This document shows, in pieces, positions 7,680-14,953 of a stretch of 42,214 nucleotides of DNA. The notes under the pieces were generated by a model that did no database searches, was not told the origin of the DNA, and worked only from the letters and a program-made list of their open reading frames with translations. The first letter of the stretch is position 1. Each line of letters starts with the position of its first letter. Position numbers and translations under genes: made by a program. The stretch comes from an uncultured Alphaproteobacteria bacterium (lineage in GTDB: Bacteria > Pseudomonadota > Alphaproteobacteria > HIMB59 > GCA-002718135), in contig CACJRM010000009.1 of NCBI GenBank assembly GCA_902595805.1, forward strand, positions 1 to 42,214, given 5' to 3'.

Positions 7680-8040
7680 CTCTAAATTTATCTAATTGGT
7701 TTGAACTAAAATGATCTGATGCCGGATCATCAAATGGTATTGAAAATATCTGAGCTTTGGAATTTAAAACTGGACATACCTCTTCTTTACAAAGCGTAAA
7801 AACGGTATTTAATTCATCTCTAAATTTGTTGTCTAAACTTTCAAAATCTTTTGAATAATGTTTTGATATATCAATATCGATTTCACCCATAACCAAAATT
7901 GCATTGGGATTAACTTCTTTGGGCACTGATCCTGCACTTTGAATAATACAATTAGGATATAATTTTTTTGCAATTCCTTCAGCCATTTGACTTCTTGCTG
8001 AATTAGCAACACACATAAAAAGAATATTTTTATTTTTCAT
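7621..8040 (-). CDS. arsC: Arsenate reductase, thioredoxin-coupled (low-molecular-weight phosphatase fold)
   Basis: A 139-residue cytoplasmic enzyme reducing arsenate to arsenite. The P-loop nucleophile motif is CVANSAR (C10 to R16), and the two shuttling cysteines are C84 and C89 in LCKEEVCPVL; the classical enzymes use C10, C82 and C89. DP near residue 110 is the usual acid. The ATG overlaps the stop of the small membrane-protein gene upstream (ATGA), so they form a unit. Phosphate uptake systems import arsenate, and the divergent Pit operon and the aquaporin at 253 are consistent neighbours. Part of its 3' end is duplicated at 4608-4664. Confidence 0.9.
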   Translation of the reverse strand: MKNKNILFMCVANSARSQMAEGIAKKLYPNCIIQSAGSVPKEVNPNAILVMGEIDIDISKHYSKDFESLDNKFRDELNTVFTLCKEEVCPVLNSKAQIFSIPFDDPASDHFSSNQLDKFREVRDSIFDKLKELKNLFEN

Positions 8041-8264
8041 GTTAGCAAATAAATATATCCAAAAATAAATAGTGGGAGTTGTAAACCAAAGTTTGTGAGC
8101 AGAGCTCTATCTTTTGTCATATAACCAACAATTGACCAACCAACAGCACCTGTACCGTGAATAATTATATTAATCGGATAGGCATTTAAATTGGTTAATA
8201 ATATTCCTGATAATATTAACGCGGTGCTAAACCACTTAATTCTATTAATTGATAAATCTGTCAT
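8037..8264 (-). CDS. Small membrane protein (75 residues) coupled to arsC
   Basis: Not recognised as a named family. The sequence shows two to three hydrophobic segments: residues ~10-28, ~31-48 (with HGTGAVGWSIVGY) and ~55-74, with basic residues R8 and K10 before the first. It begins with ATG at 8264 after a GGAGAAG ribosome-binding stretch, and its TGA overlaps the arsC start. Half-size helical bundles of this kind occur among small transporters, but no transport motif can be claimed. Coupling to arsC suggests a role in arsenic or phosphate physiology. Confidence 0.75.
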   Translation of the reverse strand: MTDLSINRIKWFSTALILSGILLTNLNAYPINIIIHGTGAVGWSIVGYMTKDRALLTNFGLQLPLFIFGYIYLLT

Positions 8265-8333
8265 ATCTTCTCCTAAATTCTATAGATTGCGAATATTACA
8301 CTTTACTTAAAGATAAAGATATTAATCAAATTG

Positions 8334-8349
8334 TAACAAAAATTTAACA
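8334..8349. promoter_or_regulatory. Pho-box-like direct repeat between arsC unit and Pit operon
   Basis: TAACA at 8334 and 8345, period 11 bp, separated by AAAAAT. It lies 39 bases before the PhoU-like gene start and 70 bases from the start of the divergent membrane-protein/arsC unit. In the direction of arsC it reads TGTTA twice, closer to the canonical PhoB half-site. It matches the repeat at 7440-7455. The intergenic region holds no other gene. Confidence 0.4.
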
Positions 8350-8387
8350 TTTCTTTCTTTTTTTTTGAAAAGTTCTATAAGCACGCC

Positions 8388-9050
8388 ATGTTTGGATTAA
8401 AAAGTGCATCATTATTTGGTGATACCAAAAAGCTTGAAAGAGAAATTGATGAGTTTGTTGATATTGTCTCTGAAGTGGGCTTAGTATTTAAATCGATAGT
8501 TCCAACTTATCTCAATCATTCCGCCAATGGTAAATTTGAGGAAATGGTTGAAAAAGTAAAAGAAATGGAAAGTAAGGCTGACAAAATTACGAAAGATGTT
8601 GAGCATACTCTCTATGAAGAAACACTAATCCCAGATGCAAGAAGTGATGTGTTACGACTTCTAGAACACATCGACGAATTAATTGGAATGTACCAAGGAA
8701 ATTGTTATCACTTCTCTATTCAAAAACCTAATTTTCCAAAAGAGTTTCACCAAGATTTAATTGAGTTAACAGAGACTGTTGTAAATTGTGTTGAATCACT
8801 TTGTTTGACTGTCCGATCATTTTTTAGAGATATTAAATCTGTTAGAGATAATGCACATAAAGTTACATTTTATGAAAAAGAATCTGATATAAAATTTAGT
8901 TCTCTTGCAAGAAGAATTTTTGATTCTGAATTACCTCTAGATCAAAAAATGCATCTTCGATATTTTGTAGAGAAAATTGATCGTATTTGTGATCAAGCAG
9001 AAGACATAGCTGACGAGGTTCAAATTTACGCTATTAAACGTTCCGTTTAA
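8388..9050 (+). CDS. PhoU-like DUF47 protein (Pit accessory protein)
   Basis: A 220-residue all-helical protein of the DUF47/TIGR00153 family, distant relatives of PhoU. Typical features are the helical repeats with acidic metal-binding patches, e.g. EMESKADKITKDVEHTL near 60-78 and FYEKESDIKFSSLARRIFD near 163-181, and the C-terminal KIDRICDQAEDIADEV. Members are nearly always encoded directly before a Pit phosphate transporter and are thought to modulate it. Here pit begins 5 bp after the stop. Start ATG at 8388; there is no other good candidate upstream. Confidence 0.9.
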   Translation: MFGLKSASLFGDTKKLEREIDEFVDIVSEVGLVFKSIVPTYLNHSANGKFEEMVEKVKEMESKADKITKDVEHTLYEETLIPDARSDVLRLLEHIDELIGMYQGNCYHFSIQKPNFPKEFHQDLIELTETVVNCVESLCLTVRSFFRDIKSVRDNAHKVTFYEKESDIKFSSLARRIFDSELPLDQKMHLRYFVEKIDRICDQAEDIADEVQIYAIKRSV

Positions 9051-9055
9051 TTTTA

Positions 9056-10108
9056 ATGGAAATTACAATTCTAATTTTTTTATTTGGTGGTCTTTTTTTA
9101 GGTTGGTCACTTGGTGCCAATGATGCAGCAAATGTTTTTGGAACTGCAGTTGGAACACGAATGGTTAGTTTCACAAGTGCAGCAATAATCTGTAGTGTCT
9201 TTGTTATTCTAGGTGCAATTATTAGTGGAGCAGGTACAACTGAAACTTTAGGAAAGTTAGGTGCTATTAATGCATTGCCTGGTGCTTTTGCAGCATGTGT
9301 GGCTGCAGGAATATCTGTTTATTTAATGACCAAAGTTGGGTTGCCTGTTTCAACAACGCAAGCGATTGTTGGAGCAATTGTTGGTTGGAATTTATACACG
9401 GGATCTTCAACTAATCTTCAAGTTTTAATTACTATTTTAGGAACATGGATACTCTGTCCTATCATTGCAGGGGTTATTGCAATGGGTTTATTTACTTTTA
9501 CAAAAAGAGTTATACTCAATAGAAAGTTACATATTCTCAGACTTGATGCCTATACAAGAACAGCTTTACTTTTAGCGGGTGCTTTTGGTGCTTATAGTTT
9601 AGGTGCAAACAATATTGCTAATGTAATGGGTGTCTTCGTACCTATATCACCGTTTACTGATGTTACTATTGGAAATTTATTTGTCTTTTCCTCAAAAGAA
9701 CAACTATTTCTGCTGGGTGGTTTAGCAATAGCTGTTGGTGTTTTTACTTACTCGAAAAGAGTTATGTTTACCGTTGGTAATGATCTCTTAAAAATGACAC
9801 CAGTGGCAGCATTTATTGTTGTTATATCGCATTCTATTGTTTTATTTTTATTTGCATCCCAGGGTATAAGTGCTTTTTTACAATCTATAAATCTTCCCTC
9901 TATACCCTTGGTTCCAGTATCAAGTTCCCAAGCTGTTGTTGGCGGCGTAATTGGAATTGGTCTTTTAAAAGGAGGAAAAGAAGTTCAATGGTCAATTGCA
10001 GGAAGAATTTCCTTGGGTTGGATGACGCTACCTATAATTGCAGCTTTAATTTCTTTAATTGTTTTATTTATTCTAGAAAATATTTTTAATTTAACGGTCT
10101 CTTTTTAA
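9056..10108 (+). CDS. pit: Inorganic phosphate transporter, Pit family
   Basis: A 350-residue polytopic membrane protein importing phosphate (as a metal-phosphate complex or by cation symport). Both family repeats are seen: GANDAANVFGTAVG near residue 20 and GANNIANVMGVFV near 185, each followed by a glutamine-containing signature (STTQAIVGAIVG near 102 and SSSQAVVGGVIG near 290). It is shorter than E. coli PitA (499) because the central cytoplasmic loop is small, as in most bacterial Pit proteins paired with DUF47. It is cotranscribed with the PhoU-like gene and overlaps the convergent phosphatase gene by 4 bp. Confidence 0.92.
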   Translation: MEITILIFLFGGLFLGWSLGANDAANVFGTAVGTRMVSFTSAAIICSVFVILGAIISGAGTTETLGKLGAINALPGAFAACVAAGISVYLMTKVGLPVSTTQAIVGAIVGWNLYTGSSTNLQVLITILGTWILCPIIAGVIAMGLFTFTKRVILNRKLHILRLDAYTRTALLLAGAFGAYSLGANNIANVMGVFVPISPFTDVTIGNLFVFSSKEQLFLLGGLAIAVGVFTYSKRVMFTVGNDLLKMTPVAAFIVVISHSIVLFLFASQGISAFLQSINLPSIPLVPVSSSQAVVGGVIGIGLLKGGKEVQWSIAGRISLGWMTLPIIAALISLIVLFILENIFNLTVSF

Positions 10109-10629
10109 TTAACTGCTCGATAAGAAAAAATAAAATCTTCCTGGATTTTTGACTCAATAGCCCCTTTTCTTCTTGCTCGCACTAGATCAATAGCTTCTTG
10201 TTTTTCATAATTGAATTCAACAAGTAAAATAGCAGCTATAGTGCCAGCTCTTCCTTTACCTCCACGGCAATGTAAAACTATATTTTTTCCATCTATCAAT
10301 TCGTTCTTTAATAAAACTTTTGTTGTTTCCCATTTATATTTAAAATCTTTATCTGGTGCTCCCATGTCATAAATGGGTAAATGGTACCAATGTAATTTAT
10401 GTTCATAAATACTTTTGACAAAGAAAGTTTTATCACACAATTTTTCAAATTCGCTATCTTCAACAAAAGAAGTAATAGAACTACAATTATTATTTTTAAA
10501 TATTTCTAATTCGTTTGTTAAAATTGTTTCTTCAAATAAACCATTAGAGTTAAGACCTGGAAAAGAAGTTAATATAATTTTTCCTGCAAATGACTTAGAG
10601 TCAATAAAATCATAATTGCTAAATTGCAT
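10105..10629 (-). CDS. Dual-specificity / tyrosine phosphatase-like protein coupled to the PhnZ-like gene
   Basis: A 174-residue cysteine phosphatase. The P-loop is LHCRGGKGRAGT, with the nucleophile C121 and R127; it resembles the CDKN3-like and bacterial DSP branch. A candidate general acid is Asp in YDMGAPDKDFK (88-96). Substrate is unknown; enzymes of this fold act on phosphoproteins, nucleotides or phospholipid head groups. It begins directly after the stop of the PhnZ-like gene (TAA then ATG), so the two are translationally coupled, which suggests a small-molecule phosphorus substrate. It overlaps pit by 4 bp at the 3' end. Confidence 0.8.
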   Translation of the reverse strand: MQFSNYDFIDSKSFAGKIILTSFPGLNSNGLFEETILTNELEIFKNNNCSSITSFVEDSEFEKLCDKTFFVKSIYEHKLHWYHLPIYDMGAPDKDFKYKWETTKVLLKNELIDGKNIVLHCRGGKGRAGTIAAILLVEFNYEKQEAIDLVRARRKGAIESKIQEDFIFSYRAVN

Positions 10630-11205
10630 TTATGCTTGTTTAGCTAAAAAAGACTGTCTTGCTTCTTCTAAATAGGGGCGAAAATGTTCAACATCGGGAG
10701 TTTTTTTATCTAGAATTTTTGCTAAATCATCAAATCTTCTAAGTTCTACTGCCTCATCCATAAAAGGTTTGCTGATAAACGCATCTGCTTCTTCTTTTGT
10801 GAAAGGACCACCTTGAACTTTTAACGAAAGTTTCGATGCTTCTGATAGACTATCATAATAACCTTCTTCAACACTTGATAAATATCTTTTTGAATCAACA
10901 TGTGCTCTAATTGGTAAAATAACATCCTCACCAAAATATTTTTTTAAAAAATCAGCGCCTAAGTTTTCATGATGACCATCTTTTCCTTCATGAATGGGAT
11001 CGCCGTCCTCATAGATAAGGTGGCCAACATCATGCAGTAATGCTGCAGCAATTGTTGGTCCTGGTAATTTATGTTTTTCAGCAAGTTCAGCACATTGGAG
11101 TGCATGCTCAAGCTGGGTCACATCCTCATTACCATATTGAATATCAGCACCTTTTGTTTTCAAAAGATCTAAGAGGTAATCTACGATATTTTCTTCCATT
11201 CTCAT
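10630..11205 (-). CDS. phnZ: PhnZ-like HD-domain mixed-valent di-iron oxygenase (organophosphonate oxidation)
   Basis: A 191-residue HD-fold protein. It keeps the residues that mark PhnZ: Y24 and E27 in the lid segment YGNEDVTQLEHALQCA, metal ligands H34, H58-D59 (LLHDVGH), H79 (HHENLGADFL) and H102 (RAHVDSKRYL), then SEASKLSLKVQGGP, near-universal in this family. PhnZ cleaves the C-P bond of 2-amino-1-hydroxyethylphosphonate to glycine and phosphate. No PhnY-type 2-oxoglutarate hydroxylase is in the window, so the hydroxylated substrate must come from outside or from an unlinked enzyme. It is divergent from phnW. ATG at 11205 is chosen; an in-frame ATG two codons later is possible. Confidence 0.85.
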   Translation of the reverse strand: MRMEENIVDYLLDLLKTKGADIQYGNEDVTQLEHALQCAELAEKHKLPGPTIAAALLHDVGHLIYEDGDPIHEGKDGHHENLGADFLKKYFGEDVILPIRAHVDSKRYLSSVEEGYYDSLSEASKLSLKVQGGPFTKEEADAFISKPFMDEAVELRRFDDLAKILDKKTPDVEHFRPYLEEARQSFLAKQA

Positions 11206-11247
11206 TTATAATTAACTTATTAGAAAATAAATTCAATTCCAACTTTA

Positions 11248-11267
11248 ATAAGATTGATCAAATTTAT
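11248..11267. promoter_or_regulatory. Palindromic candidate operator between phnZ and phnW
   Basis: Around a perfect TTGATCAA core (11254-11261) the flanks ATAA and TTAT are also complementary, giving a 20-bp imperfect palindrome in the 88-bp divergent promoter region. The size and symmetry suit a dimeric regulator binding both promoters. No regulator gene is present in the window, and the palindrome could be chance in AT-rich DNA. Confidence 0.3.
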
Positions 11268-11293
11268 AATAATATTTATTAAGTAAATATTTA

Positions 11294-12391
11294 ATGGATA
11301 AAAAATTATTAACCCCTGGTCCTCTCACGACATCAATGTCAACAAAAGAGGCTATGCTTCATGATTGGGGTTCGAGAGATACAAAATTTATTGATCTCAA
11401 TGCATCAATTAGAGATTCCCTTGTTAAATTAATAGATGGTGAAGATAAATATCAATGTGTTCCAATGCAGGGAAGTGGAACTTTTGCTGTAGAGTCTATG
11501 GTGAGCTCTCTTACTCAAAAAGATTCTAAAATTCTGATTCTGATCAATGGTGCTTACGGACAAAGAATGAAAAAAATGTGCACATATTTAGGGAGAGATT
11601 TTATTGAATATGAAGTTGCTGAACATGAAGTTCATGACATCAATAAAATTGAAGAGTTAATTGATAGCAACAACTTAACACACGTCTTTGCCGTATATTG
11701 TGAAACAACATCGGGTATTTTAAATCCTATTGAAGACATTGCAAAATTGGTTGAAGGGAAAAATTTATCGTTATTCATCGATGCAATGAGTGCCTTTGGT
11801 GCATTACCCTTAAGTTCTAAAATAATTACTTTTGATGCTGTAGCCGCTTCATCAAACAAATGCTTAGAAGGTGTGCCAGGTGTTGGTTTCATTCTTGTTA
11901 AAAATGAAGTTATTCAAAATGCAAAAGGCAATAGTCACTCACTAAGTCTAGACTTATATGATCAATGGCAAGCAATGGAAAAAAATAAACAATGGCGATT
12001 TACACCTCCTACACATGTATTGGCTGCATTCAATCAAGCTATTGAGGAACATAAACAACAAGGTGGGGTAGAGGGAAGAGGTAAAAGATATAAAAAAAAT
12101 TGTGAAATTATTTGTAATGGAATGAAAGAGTTGGGATTTGAACAACTACTTCCTGATAATTTGCAAGCACCAATTATTATTACTTTTAAACAACCTAATG
12201 ATCCTAAATTTAACTTTGAGAAATTTTATAATGCTCTTAGTGAAAAAGATTTTTTAATTTATCCAGGAAAATTAACAGTCGCAGAAACCTTTAGAATTGG
12301 TTGTATTGGAAATTTAGATGAACAAGACATGATGGATACAATAAAAGCTGTAAAAGAAGTCGTTACTGAATTGGGATTAACATTAAACTAA
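11294..12391 (+). CDS. phnW: 2-aminoethylphosphonate-pyruvate transaminase
   Basis: A 365-residue fold-type I PLP enzyme of normal PhnW length. It starts LLTPGPLTTSMSTKEAMLHD, has MQGSGTFAVESM (PLP phosphate binding), DAMSAFGALPL with the PLP-ring aspartate, and SSNKCLEGVPG with the PLP lysine K189. It converts 2-AEP and pyruvate to phosphonoacetaldehyde and alanine in the cytoplasm. No PhnX hydrolase follows; PhnY and PhnA, which form the alternative downstream route, are encoded 7-9 kb away (18628-21308). An AllA-like cupin gene begins 7 bp after it and a metallophosphoesterase follows, so the three likely form one operon. Confidence 0.93.
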   Translation: MDKKLLTPGPLTTSMSTKEAMLHDWGSRDTKFIDLNASIRDSLVKLIDGEDKYQCVPMQGSGTFAVESMVSSLTQKDSKILILINGAYGQRMKKMCTYLGRDFIEYEVAEHEVHDINKIEELIDSNNLTHVFAVYCETTSGILNPIEDIAKLVEGKNLSLFIDAMSAFGALPLSSKIITFDAVAASSNKCLEGVPGVGFILVKNEVIQNAKGNSHSLSLDLYDQWQAMEKNKQWRFTPPTHVLAAFNQAIEEHKQQGGVEGRGKRYKKNCEIICNGMKELGFEQLLPDNLQAPIIITFKQPNDPKFNFEKFYNALSEKDFLIYPGKLTVAETFRIGCIGNLDEQDMMDTIKAVKEVVTELGLTLN

Positions 12392-12398
12392 CAAAATA

Positions 12399-13031
12399 AT
12401 GACAAAAGAAATTGAAATACCATTAGTTAAAGCAACAAATGAAAATCTTAAAAGATACGGATATTTAATCGATAGTTTTGAAAATAGTGATATTGAAATT
12501 GTTACTTGGCCAAAACAAGGATGGCGCGACATAGAAGAGGGAACTGGTAATGAAGGTGGAACTACCGAAGGTTCTTTTGATACATGGTGGCAAGGTGACG
12601 TGCTTTATGGACAAAATAATGCTGTCCAACATAAGAGTGATTATGAAGTAGATGGAAAATATATACTGGGTTATGCCAATAATCCTGATCAAGAATTACA
12701 AAAAGATAAATATTCAGATCCAACAAAAATATTTCTCTGGCATGCAAATTATCATCCTGATGGAGGTCAGCTTTTCTTTCCTACAGAAAATAAACCGTTT
12801 ATTTGTCCTTTAGCCTTACCTACAGACGACATTGAGCCAGAACATTTTAAAGCATTTTACTGTGACGGATCAAAAGGTTTGTATATTCATCCAAATATTT
12901 GGCATGAAGGGGTATTTCCAGTTACAGAAAAACAATCGTTTCAAGGGAAACAAGGTAAAGTACATGCAAGAGTTAGCATCGACTTAAAAGAGGAATTTAA
13001 TAAATATATTTATTTTAAAACTGCAATCTAA
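12399..13031 (+). CDS. AllA-like (ureidoglycolate lyase family) cupin
   Basis: A 210-residue cupin. The C-terminal half has the ureidoglycolate lyase pattern: HPDGGQLFFP (near 122-131), then an AFYCDGSKGLYIHPNIWHEG stretch at about 149-168, where AllA has the corresponding GVNYHRNVWH. The N-terminal half is longer than in E. coli AllA (160 residues). True ureidoglycolate metabolism would need other purine-catabolism genes, and none is linked. Tucked between phnW and a phosphoesterase, it more likely acts on a phosphonate-related or N-substituted amine, but that is a guess. Confidence 0.7.
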   Translation: MTKEIEIPLVKATNENLKRYGYLIDSFENSDIEIVTWPKQGWRDIEEGTGNEGGTTEGSFDTWWQGDVLYGQNNAVQHKSDYEVDGKYILGYANNPDQELQKDKYSDPTKIFLWHANYHPDGGQLFFPTENKPFICPLALPTDDIEPEHFKAFYCDGSKGLYIHPNIWHEGVFPVTEKQSFQGKQGKVHARVSIDLKEEFNKYIYFKTAI

Positions 13032-13051
13032 TTATAAATTTATATTTAAAA

Positions 13052-13840
13052 ATGAAAATTATTCACCTTTCAGACCCTCATATTTATATAGATAAGATTC
13101 ATGACATAGATCCTGTAAGTAAATTTAAAAAAGCATTAAGTCATATAAAAAATAATCATAGTGATGCGGATTTATTTGCCATCACTGGTGATATTACAGA
13201 CTTAGGTGATAAAGATTCTTATCAGTTATTTATAAAAATAATTGATGAAGCAGGCTTGCCAAAGAATTTAAATCCTCAACTCATTATAGGTAATCATGAT
13301 AACAGAGATGAGTTTAAAATAAACTTTCCTAATATTGAAACGGATCCAAATGGATTTATTCAATACTTTAAGGATATAGATAATAAACGTTTAATTTTTA
13401 TAGATACTAATCTGATTAATACTCACCAAGGACATTACTGTGAAGAGAGGCAAGAATGGTTAAATAATATTTTAGGTAAAACTAATACAGATACTTACAT
13501 CTTTATGCATCATAATCCACTGGCATTAGTAAAAGAGGAAAGTGATGGAATAGGATTACAACAAAAAAAAGAGTTTCAACAAATTTTAACTAAAAATAAT
13601 AAGATAATAAAACATATTTTTTTTGGTCATCAACACATTACAAGTTCTGGTTCTTATTGTGGTATTACTTTTTCCTCCCCAAGAAGTACTTGGTCTCCTC
13701 TAATACCTAACTTTTCAAATGAATATCGTTTAGGAACGGCTAATACAGATACAAATTATAATGTTGCAATAATTCGATCTGACGCCTTAATTATTCATAC
13801 AGAGGATTTTTTAAAAACTGAAGTTAATTGGTTTAAATAA
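13052..13840 (+). CDS. Calcineurin-like metallophosphoesterase (CpdA/GpdQ-like)
   Basis: A 262-residue cytoplasmic class III phosphoesterase of the CpdA/GpdQ type. Metal-binding blocks: LSDPHIY (D8, H10), TGDITDLGD, IGNHDNRDEF, FMHHNPL and FGHQHITSSG. Family members cleave cyclic nucleotides or phosphodiesters such as glycerophosphodiesters. Being in the phnW unit (20 bp after the cupin gene), and with an Ugp-type importer in the same island, it could hydrolyse a phosphonate monoester, for example freeing 2-AEP from a glyceryl ester; this is inference. It is convergent with the methyltransferase-like gene, 4 bp apart. Confidence 0.8.
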   Translation: MKIIHLSDPHIYIDKIHDIDPVSKFKKALSHIKNNHSDADLFAITGDITDLGDKDSYQLFIKIIDEAGLPKNLNPQLIIGNHDNRDEFKINFPNIETDPNGFIQYFKDIDNKRLIFIDTNLINTHQGHYCEERQEWLNNILGKTNTDTYIFMHHNPLALVKEESDGIGLQQKKEFQQILTKNNKIIKHIFFGHQHITSSGSYCGITFSSPRSTWSPLIPNFSNEYRLGTANTDTNYNVAIIRSDALIIHTEDFLKTEVNWFK

Positions 13841-13844
13841 AAAA

Positions 13845-14951
13845 TTATTTTTTTTCGATTACAAATATTTCATTGTTAAAATAAAGGCCTTTATTTTTAG
13901 CAACAATGTTTTGAACAATTTTTTCATAGTTTTTAGTTTTTTCTACCTTCATTACTTTGTCGTCATCCATTTGATTGACATATATGGAGGCATTCCAAGC
14001 AGAAAAAACTAATGATGTCGCTATACCTCCGCTGATTTCTGTTGGTAGAGCTCTCAATTTACATTTAATAATTCTTTTTTCTCCAAAAGATAATCTTCTT
14101 AATAAATCTTTATCTAAATTATTCTTAAGATAAGAAATGATACTATTTCCAAGAGAAGGAAATGGATCCTCTTTTGGCCAAATTTTACGAATTATTTCAT
14201 TAGCAGGATCTTTTCCTGAAGCATGAATAGTTAATAATTTCCCTTTTGATTTTAACGCTCGAATCATTGGTTCGATGACATATTTTGATTTCTTTTCTGC
14301 TGAAATTCTTGAACGATAAGGTTGTGAAGCAATAATAAGATCAAATTTATTATCTGATTTTTTTTTGGTAGGTATTAATTCATTAACATTGAATTCTTGA
14401 TCTTCGCGGTAGATAACCATGACTGAAGGCTCTTTATAAGTATGGTTACCTGACTTTTTATTAATTTCTATATTCCATTTTTTTTCTAAAAATTCATTTT
14501 GTTTTCTTAATTGTTGAGCAAATTCAAGAGAAGTGTCACCTTTTAATTTAATAATATTCCAATTAATTTTTTTCTGTTTAACTTCATTTTTTGATTTTAG
14601 GTTTGCGGCTTCCGAGTAGTGTAGATTTGAAATGACAAAAACAGTATTCTTATGTTCAACAAACCTGTCGGGTAATTTTTCTAAACCTAATCTTACATCT
14701 TCTATGCTTATTTCTTTTGTGCAAACTAATAGAGGTACGTTAGGCTTAGCCTCGTGGCATTGACGCATAACATTCATAAGTAAAGAACCATCTCCCATAC
14801 CAGCATCAAATATTTTTATGCCAGGTTTTTGAGGTTTAATTTTATTTACGTGAGGACGTATCGCATCGGCAATTTGATTTTTTTCATTTGTTGTTGTGAC
14901 AAATAATAAGTATTTTTGTCTGTTATCATAAAACCTGAAATTTTTTTTCAT
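13845..14951 (-). CDS. SAM-dependent methyltransferase-like protein, function unknown
   Basis: A 368-residue soluble protein. The only clear motif is an N-terminal Rossmann SAM-binding loop, KIFDAGMGDGSLLMNVM, near residues 45-61, and FDLIIASQPYRS near 204-215, placed like the motif IV region (D/N-P-P-Y) of class I methyltransferases, with the Pro replaced. The mid region is Lys-rich and unassigned. It is the last gene of a three-gene unit behind core-MetE and the iron-containing dehydrogenase (2-bp gap to the latter). The substrate cannot be told. Confidence is fair for the fold and low for activity. Confidence 0.6.
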   Translation of the reverse strand: MKKNFRFYDNRQKYLLFVTTTNEKNQIADAIRPHVNKIKPQKPGIKIFDAGMGDGSLLMNVMRQCHEAKPNVPLLVCTKEISIEDVRLGLEKLPDRFVEHKNTVFVISNLHYSEAANLKSKNEVKQKKINWNIIKLKGDTSLEFAQQLRKQNEFLEKKWNIEINKKSGNHTYKEPSVMVIYREDQEFNVNELIPTKKKSDNKFDLIIASQPYRSRISAEKKSKYVIEPMIRALKSKGKLLTIHASGKDPANEIIRKIWPKEDPFPSLGNSIISYLKNNLDKDLLRRLSFGEKRIIKCKLRALPTEISGGIATSLVFSAWNASIYVNQMDDDKVMKVEKTKNYEKIVQNIVAKNKGLYFNNEIFVIEKK

Positions 14952-14953
14952 TA

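Noticed and set aside
12399..13031. Genuine ureidoglycolate lyase of allantoin breakdown
   Set aside because: No other purine-ring catabolism gene is linked, and the position between phnW and a phosphoesterase points elsewhere.
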